Assembly (NCBI RefSeq): GCF_039521565.1
Contig: NZ_BAAACP010000007.1
Location: forward strand, 62,001 to 126,000
DNA: 64,000 nt
Origin: Paraclostridium tenue
GTDB taxonomy: Bacteria > Bacillota > Clostridia > Peptostreptococcales > Peptostreptococcaceae
Direction of reading: 5' to 3'
The notes under the pieces were generated by a model that was given only the letters and a program-made list of their open reading frames with translations, had not been told where the DNA came from and made no database searches. Shown in pieces: positions 60,048 to 64,000 of this stretch (position 1 is the first letter of the stretch; every line of letters starts with the position of its first letter). The translations under genes were made by a program, and so were the position numbers.

Positions 60048-60742
60048 TTAAACTCCTCCTTAAATAAAGCATCTATAGACATACCTTTATTCTCCCTTAT
60101 ATCATCTACTTCACCCTTTAATATAATTTTTCCATTAGAAATTATTATTACTTCATCACATATATTTTCAATTTCATTTATAAGATGTGTTGATATTAAA
60201 AGAGTTGAGTCTTCTTTATAATTTTTTAATATAGTTTTTATTATATAAGCTCTTGATGCTGGGTCTACGCCACCTATAGGTTCATCTAGTATATATAATT
60301 TTGCATTTCTTGACATAACCAAAATTAATGCTACTTTTTCCTTAGTTCCTTTTGACATAGACTTTATTTTTTCATTTATATTTAGGTTAAGTTTTTTAAT
60401 CATATCATTTGCTTTTTTTATATCAAAATCTTTATAAAAATCATTAAAAAACTTTAATACATCTTTAACTCTCATATCTTCGTTTAAATGATTTCTATCT
60501 GGTAGGTAAGATATTATTTCTTTAGTTTTTATTGATGGCTTTAATCCATTTATTTTAACTTTACCTTTATCACATTGAGTTAATCCATTTATAATTTTTA
60601 TCATAGTGGTTTTACCACTTCCATTTGGTCCTAATAGTCCTACTATCTTTCCCCTTGGAATATTTATATTTAAATCTTTAAATACTTCTTTATACCCATA
60701 TTTTTTATATACTCCCTCAAATTCTACTATACTTTCATTCAT
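60041..60742 (-). CDS. ABC transporter ATP-binding protein
   Basis: A 233-residue ATPase. Walker A is GPNGSGKTT (residues 38-46), the signature is the unusual MSKGTKEKV (near 130) rather than LSGGQ, and Walker B is LYILDEPIGGVDP (near 151). The switch His lies in LLISTHLI. The MSKGxKxK variant is common in BcrA/YtrB-type exporters with GntR regulators. Start ATG 60742 follows GGAGGGGTAAT and lies 2 bp after the GntR stop. Confidence 0.85.
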   Translation of the reverse strand: MNESIVEFEGVYKKYGYKEVFKDLNINIPRGKIVGLLGPNGSGKTTMIKIINGLTQCDKGKVKINGLKPSIKTKEIISYLPDRNHLNEDMRVKDVLKFFNDFYKDFDIKKANDMIKKLNLNINEKIKSMSKGTKEKVALILVMSRNAKLYILDEPIGGVDPASRAYIIKTILKNYKEDSTLLISTHLINEIENICDEVIIISNGKIILKGEVDDIRENKGMSIDALFKEEFKC

Positions 60743-60744
60743 TA

Positions 60745-61110
60745 TTACCCCTCCATTATATTAGTTTTTATAAGGTTTCTAATTTCATCTTTTTTATATC
60801 CTAATTGTATTAGTTTTTCTTTCAATGAATTTATTTCTTTGTTTGCTATTTCTTTTCTCATGTTTTTTATTTTATCTTCATCACTTGTAACAAATCTTCC
60901 ACTTGTTCTTTGACTATGTAGTAGCCCTTCCCTCTCTAGCTCTGCCAATGCTCTTTGCATAGTATTTGGATTAACTTCTGCTTCTGATGCCATATCTCTT
61001 ACAGAATTTAATTTAGATCCTATTTCAAATTCCCCTGATATTATTTTAAATTTTAATATATCTACCAATTGTAAATATATAGGTTTATTATTGTCAAATT
61101 CCCAGGTCAA
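60745..61110 (-). CDS. GntR-family regulator, YtrA-like
   Basis: A 121-residue protein. The winged helix-turn-helix covers about 10-75, with PIYLQLVDILKFKIISGEF, LNSVRDMASEAEVNPNTM and GLLHSQRTSGRFV. The short helical C-terminal region fits YtrA-type dimerisation without an effector domain. The start is TTG at 61110, 8 nt after GGAAGTG; no ATG is available. It precedes the ABC genes by 2 bp and probably represses the operon. Confidence 0.85.
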   Translation of the reverse strand: MTWEFDNNKPIYLQLVDILKFKIISGEFEIGSKLNSVRDMASEAEVNPNTMQRALAELEREGLLHSQRTSGRFVTSDEDKIKNMRKEIANKEINSLKEKLIQLGYKKDEIRNLIKTNIMEG

Positions 61111-61202
61111 GTTTTATCACTTCCTTATTGTATTAATTACTTAATACAACAGTATAATATTTTAATATCACATGCAACAATATTTACTAAATTTATTTAA
61201 AT

Positions 61203-61256
61203 AAAAAAACTATCTTAAAATACATATAAAGCTTAGTATTTTAAGATAGTTTTTTT
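61203..61256 (-). terminator. Terminator after the HAD gene
   Basis: A 21-bp stem (AAAAAAACTATCTTAAAATAC and complement) with 12-nt loop, overlapping the stop region of the HAD gene. Confidence 0.85.
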
Positions 61257-62067
61257 ATAATGCTAATGTTTCCTTTTGTATAACTTCTTCTTGTATAGTT
61301 TTAGTAACTCCACATTCTTCATTAGTATACTTAGTTTCAAAATTAGCGATTTTTTTTACATCATCATGTCCATTTTTCATGGCATAACTATAATACGCAC
61401 TTTTCATCATTTCTATATCATTTAAATGATCTCCAAAAACCATAGTTTCTTCATAACTTATATCAAACATCTCTTGTACTTTTTTTATTGCTATTCCTTT
61501 GTTAGCTCCTAAGCTATACATATCTAGCCAATATTTACCTGATGGAGTTAATGTTACATTTTCTATATTTTCTTTTTTAAATCTAGAGTAACTATTTGTT
61601 TCTGCATCTTTCATATCAAACATATTAACTTTAAATATTACATCATCTACATCTAGTAATGAATCTACTTTTATCACTGGAACATTCATTGGAAAATGTA
61701 TATTAAGCAATTCTATTGCTTCATTATTTTCTAAATATAACCCCTTTGTTCCACAAAGTACAGGGTATGCATCTTTCACATCACGACCTATTTTTACAAG
61801 TTTCTCTACAGTGCTTTTTTCCAAGAACTTAGAATATATACACTTGTCTTTATAATATATAGCTGTTCCATTTTCACATATAAATAGTAATTCATCTTTA
61901 TACTCATTGAATTTATAAACTATATCTAAATAATTTCTTCCTGTAGATATAGCAAATATTATATTTCTTTCTTTTAAAGCTTCTATAGTTTCCTTAAAGT
62001 CATTTGGAATTTCGTGATTACTATTTAGTAATGTCCCATCCATATCAGTTGCTATTAATTTAACCAT
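61255..62067 (-). CDS. HAD-superfamily Cof-type phosphatase
   Basis: A complete 270-residue Cof protein. Motif I DMDGTLLNS is at residues 8-16, motif II STGR near 41, the motif III Lys in GANKGIAIKK near 188, and motif IV GDHLNDIEMM near 213. The cap domain of type C2b covers about 85-185. Substrate is unresolved; many relatives act on phosphorylated sugars or flavins. Start ATG 62067 follows AGGAGGAGT. The 82-residue membrane protein gene ends 15 bp upstream, so they share an operon. Confidence 0.85.
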   Translation of the reverse strand: MVKLIATDMDGTLLNSNHEIPNDFKETIEALKERNIIFAISTGRNYLDIVYKFNEYKDELLFICENGTAIYYKDKCIYSKFLEKSTVEKLVKIGRDVKDAYPVLCGTKGLYLENNEAIELLNIHFPMNVPVIKVDSLLDVDDVIFKVNMFDMKDAETNSYSRFKKENIENVTLTPSGKYWLDMYSLGANKGIAIKKVQEMFDISYEETMVFGDHLNDIEMMKSAYYSYAMKNGHDDVKKIANFETKYTNEECGVTKTIQEEVIQKETLAL

Positions 62068-62081
62068 GATACTCCTCCTGT

Positions 62082-62330
62082 TTATTTAAACATTTTCATA
62101 AAAACTATCCCTATAAGTATAGCTACCAATAAAGAAAAAACTGCTCTATGTGTTTTCTTTAATTTGTATTCATTATACGCTAATGTTAATTGTTGAAGTG
62201 ATAATCCAACTAATATCATTTTAGTTATAAAGTCTCCTTCAACTATTTTTAACATAGATAAAAATGCACATATAAATATACTTACACATAATCCTATGTT
62301 AAGTTGTTTTAAATTCTCATTATAATACAT
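62082..62330 (-). CDS. Small membrane protein, 82 aa
   Basis: Three hydrophobic segments (about 12-28, 35-52 and 62-80), with a basic loop KLKKTHR between the last two. Start ATG 62330 follows GGGGGTAGTGA. It is upstream of the HAD gene in one operon. No family is recognised. Confidence 0.6.
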   Translation of the reverse strand: MYYNENLKQLNIGLCVSIFICAFLSMLKIVEGDFITKMILVGLSLQQLTLAYNEYKLKKTHRAVFSLLVAILIGIVFMKMFK

Positions 62331-62486
62331 TCACTACCCCCTAGACTTTACTTATTACTATTATACATAAAAAATGTAAAAACTAAAAGATATGCATATA
62401 ATATTGCAAATATTTAATATACTGTTGTCTACATACTTAAAAACCTATACAATATAGTAACTAATACTAATGAAAGAGGAAATTAA

Positions 62487-63095
62487 ATGGATGAAAAGTT
62501 TTATGAAAAATTATTAAATATAGATACTACAGGTGAAAAACTTTGGGATGAAAGCATAACACATTACCATCCTTATCAAGCTACTTCATATATTGCCCTT
62601 CATATATTGTTTAAAAATTATACTATGGATAAAAGTGATTATGTGGTTGACTTTGGCTGTGGTAAAGGAAGACTTATATTTTATTTAAATAGTTTTTTTA
62701 AATGTAATGTTACTGGAATTGAAATGGATGAAACTTATTACAAAGACTGTTTAATTAATAAAGAAAATTACTTAGATAAACATAAAAGATTATCTAATCA
62801 AATAGATTTTAAGTGTATGTTAGGTCAAGATTATAAAATTAAACCTTTAGAAAATAAATTTTATTTTTTCAATCCTTTCTCAGTTAACATATTTAGAAAA
62901 ATTATAAATAATATTTTAGATTCTTATGATGAAAATCCAAGAGTTATAGATGTAATACTTTATTATCCTTCTGAAGATTATATATATTTTCTTGAAAATA
63001 ATACCGGTTTTTTATTATTTGAAGAAGTTAAACTACATGGGTTATATGAAAAAGATTGTTGTGAAAGATTTTTAGTTTATAAACTATATTCATAA
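62487..63095 (+). CDS. Class I SAM-dependent methyltransferase
   Basis: A 202-residue Rossmann methyltransferase. Motif I is VVDFGCGKGRLIF (about 53-65), the adenosine acid is in VTGIEMDETYY (near 77), and motif IV is FYFFNPFSV (near 126), an NPF variant seen in methyltransferases acting on planar nitrogen or carbon. Substrate is unknown. Start ATG 62487 follows AAAGAGGAAATTAA. Monocistronic, ending at the hairpin at 63102. Confidence 0.75.
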   Translation: MDEKFYEKLLNIDTTGEKLWDESITHYHPYQATSYIALHILFKNYTMDKSDYVVDFGCGKGRLIFYLNSFFKCNVTGIEMDETYYKDCLINKENYLDKHKRLSNQIDFKCMLGQDYKIKPLENKFYFFNPFSVNIFRKIINNILDSYDENPRVIDVILYYPSEDYIYFLENNTGFLLFEEVKLHGLYEKDCCERFLVYKLYS

Positions 63096-63101
63096 TTTAG
63101 T

Positions 63102-63132
63102 AAAAATAGTTGGCAACTTGCCAACTATTTTT
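63102..63132. terminator. Bidirectional terminator
   Basis: AAAAATAGTTGGCAA/TTGCCAACTATTTTT with single-base centre, between convergent genes. Confidence 0.9.
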
Positions 63133-63802
63133 TATCTGCTTTGTTTTTAATTTTTCTTATTATTAATATTGCTAATATTATTATTAATATTAGTATAGCT
63201 ACTGATAATATTAATATATTTTTTATATTTGGTACTTTACCCTCTACATGTATGTTATTTAAATTATTTAATGTAAAGTCCCAGTTATATGTGTATATGC
63301 CATTTTTTACAGAGTTAGATGTAGCATTTGATTCAGTAAGTTCTATTGGTACATTTAAATGAAGTCCTAAATTAAATCCTGAACCAAATAAATTAAGCAC
63401 TCCCATTTCTTCTTTACCCATATTTTTTTGCATATAGTCTTTTAATTTTATATTAACATCATACATTGTGTATAAGAATTTCTCATTTTTCTTTATGTCT
63501 ATAATGTCAGCATATTCACTAAGATTTTTGTTATCCTTTATTTTTAAATCGGTAATATTTCCTAGATTTTCAGTTATTTTAAAACCACTTTTACCTGATT
63601 CTTTTATTTTTTCAACGTTATCAAATTTTGATTTTAAATCTTGTTCTTTTATATTTTTCATTAAATAATCGTTACTTAATATTTGAGTAGATACACTTAC
63701 ATTTCCTTTTTTATCTACATTTAAAGTTATATCTGAATCTACACAACCTGTTAAAATTACAACAGTCATAAATATTACAATAGATATTAGTAATTTCTTC
63801 AT
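63125..63802 (-). CDS. LppM-like lipoprotein with C-terminal membrane helix
   Basis: A 225-residue protein with lipoprotein signal KKLLISIVIFMTVVILTGC; the lipobox is LTGC at about residues 17-20. The body begins VDSDITLNVDKKGNVSVST, the common start of LppM-like domains, and ends with TYNWDFTLNNLN before a transmembrane helix (about 197-217) and a basic tail RKIKNKADKK. It is thus anchored at both ends outside the cell. Function of the family is not established. Start ATG 63802 follows AAAGGGGAAAAT. Confidence 0.75.
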   Translation of the reverse strand: MKKLLISIVIFMTVVILTGCVDSDITLNVDKKGNVSVSTQILSNDYLMKNIKEQDLKSKFDNVEKIKESGKSGFKITENLGNITDLKIKDNKNLSEYADIIDIKKNEKFLYTMYDVNIKLKDYMQKNMGKEEMGVLNLFGSGFNLGLHLNVPIELTESNATSNSVKNGIYTYNWDFTLNNLNNIHVEGKVPNIKNILILSVAILILIIILAILIIRKIKNKADKK

Positions 63803-63983
63803 ATTTTCCCCTTTCTTTAGTCATAGCTTTAGTGTTTGATTATATGTACATTACTGATTATATAATAGTAAATTATATATGTTTTGTAAATTGCTATTTA
63901 TATTTATACTTCTAATTATATATTAACTAAGTTATTATATAGTTATATTCTTAACTTAATTAATTGAAAAGGTGGATAGTATT

Positions 63984-64000
63984 ATGTATAAAATAAAACA
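63984..64000 (+). CDS. Start of a gene that leaves the window
   Basis: ATG 63984 lies 7 nt after AAAGGTGG and encodes MYKIK before the edge. The ribosome site is good; nothing else can be said. Confidence 0.4.

Overview
The window is AT-rich chromosomal DNA with strong GGAGG ribosome-binding sites, short intergenic gaps and a U-tailed hairpin after nearly every transcription unit. This is typical of low-GC Clostridia. The queuosine-salvage operon, manganese-efflux genes, siroheme sulfite-reductase genes and general gene style resemble Peptostreptococcaceae (the Clostridioides/Paraclostridium/Romboutsia group). That placement is inference from gene content, not from a marker-gene comparison. 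I see no rRNA, tRNA, CRISPR array or intact transposon.

Layout. 1-2.9 kb: a HAD phosphatase cut by the left edge, a DUF3793 gene behind three Fur-box-like sites, and an M24 peptidase. 2.9-6.1 kb: an iron-type alcohol dehydrogenase and a compact mogA-moaA-moaC molybdopterin operon. 6.3-9.3 kb: murein-peptide/D-alanine genes (LD-carboxypeptidase and alanine racemase, divergent from a DppA-type D-aminopeptidase). 9.3-13.2 kb: flavodoxin, a sugar 1-kinase plus nucleotidyltransferase pair, and an EamA transporter whose full-length frame lacks a normal start codon. 13.5-17.6 kb: a 120-bp-repeat charged protein, two manganese exporter families, and an unrecognised protein with four internal repeats. 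17.7-21.9 kb: GltS-type symporter and small cysteine-rich, membrane or lipoprotein genes.

22-24.4 kb: queK-qrtT-queL, a queuosine/queuine salvage operon, preceded by a preQ1-I riboswitch with a legible Shine-Dalgarno switch. 24.6-27.1 kb: an accessory patch with a GC-richer structured element, an Ltp-domain protein of the superinfection-exclusion type, a DUF4428/SHOCT protein and a truncated XkdN-like phage gene, read as a decayed prophage. 27.3-42.6 kb: tldD/tldE, an ArsB/NhaD-type transporter, a CaCA antiporter, several small membrane proteins, clpB, an orphan PAS histidine kinase and glnS.

42.7-52.4 kb: uvsE, then a sulfur-redox region. It holds two siroheme/4Fe-4S reductase proteins, a CoA-disulfide reductase-rhodanese fusion, a LysR regulator with a clear inverted repeat at its promoter, a YeiH-type exporter, and the panF-yhdT pantothenate symporter. 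52.4-56.8 kb: an XRE protein with a degenerate ImmA/IrrE domain followed by a SWIM-SNF2 helicase. 56.9-64 kb: a GHL6-like glycosidase, a GntR-ABC operon, a second HAD phosphatase, a SAM methyltransferase, an LppM-like lipoprotein and the first codons of a gene that leaves the window.

The best leads are the riboswitch-controlled queuosine operon, the sulfite/persulfide cluster with its two palindromes, the four-repeat protein at 16.4-17.0 kb, the phage-remnant island, the pseudo-ImmA/SNF2 pair, and the two tiny overlapping ORFs at 33.2 kb.
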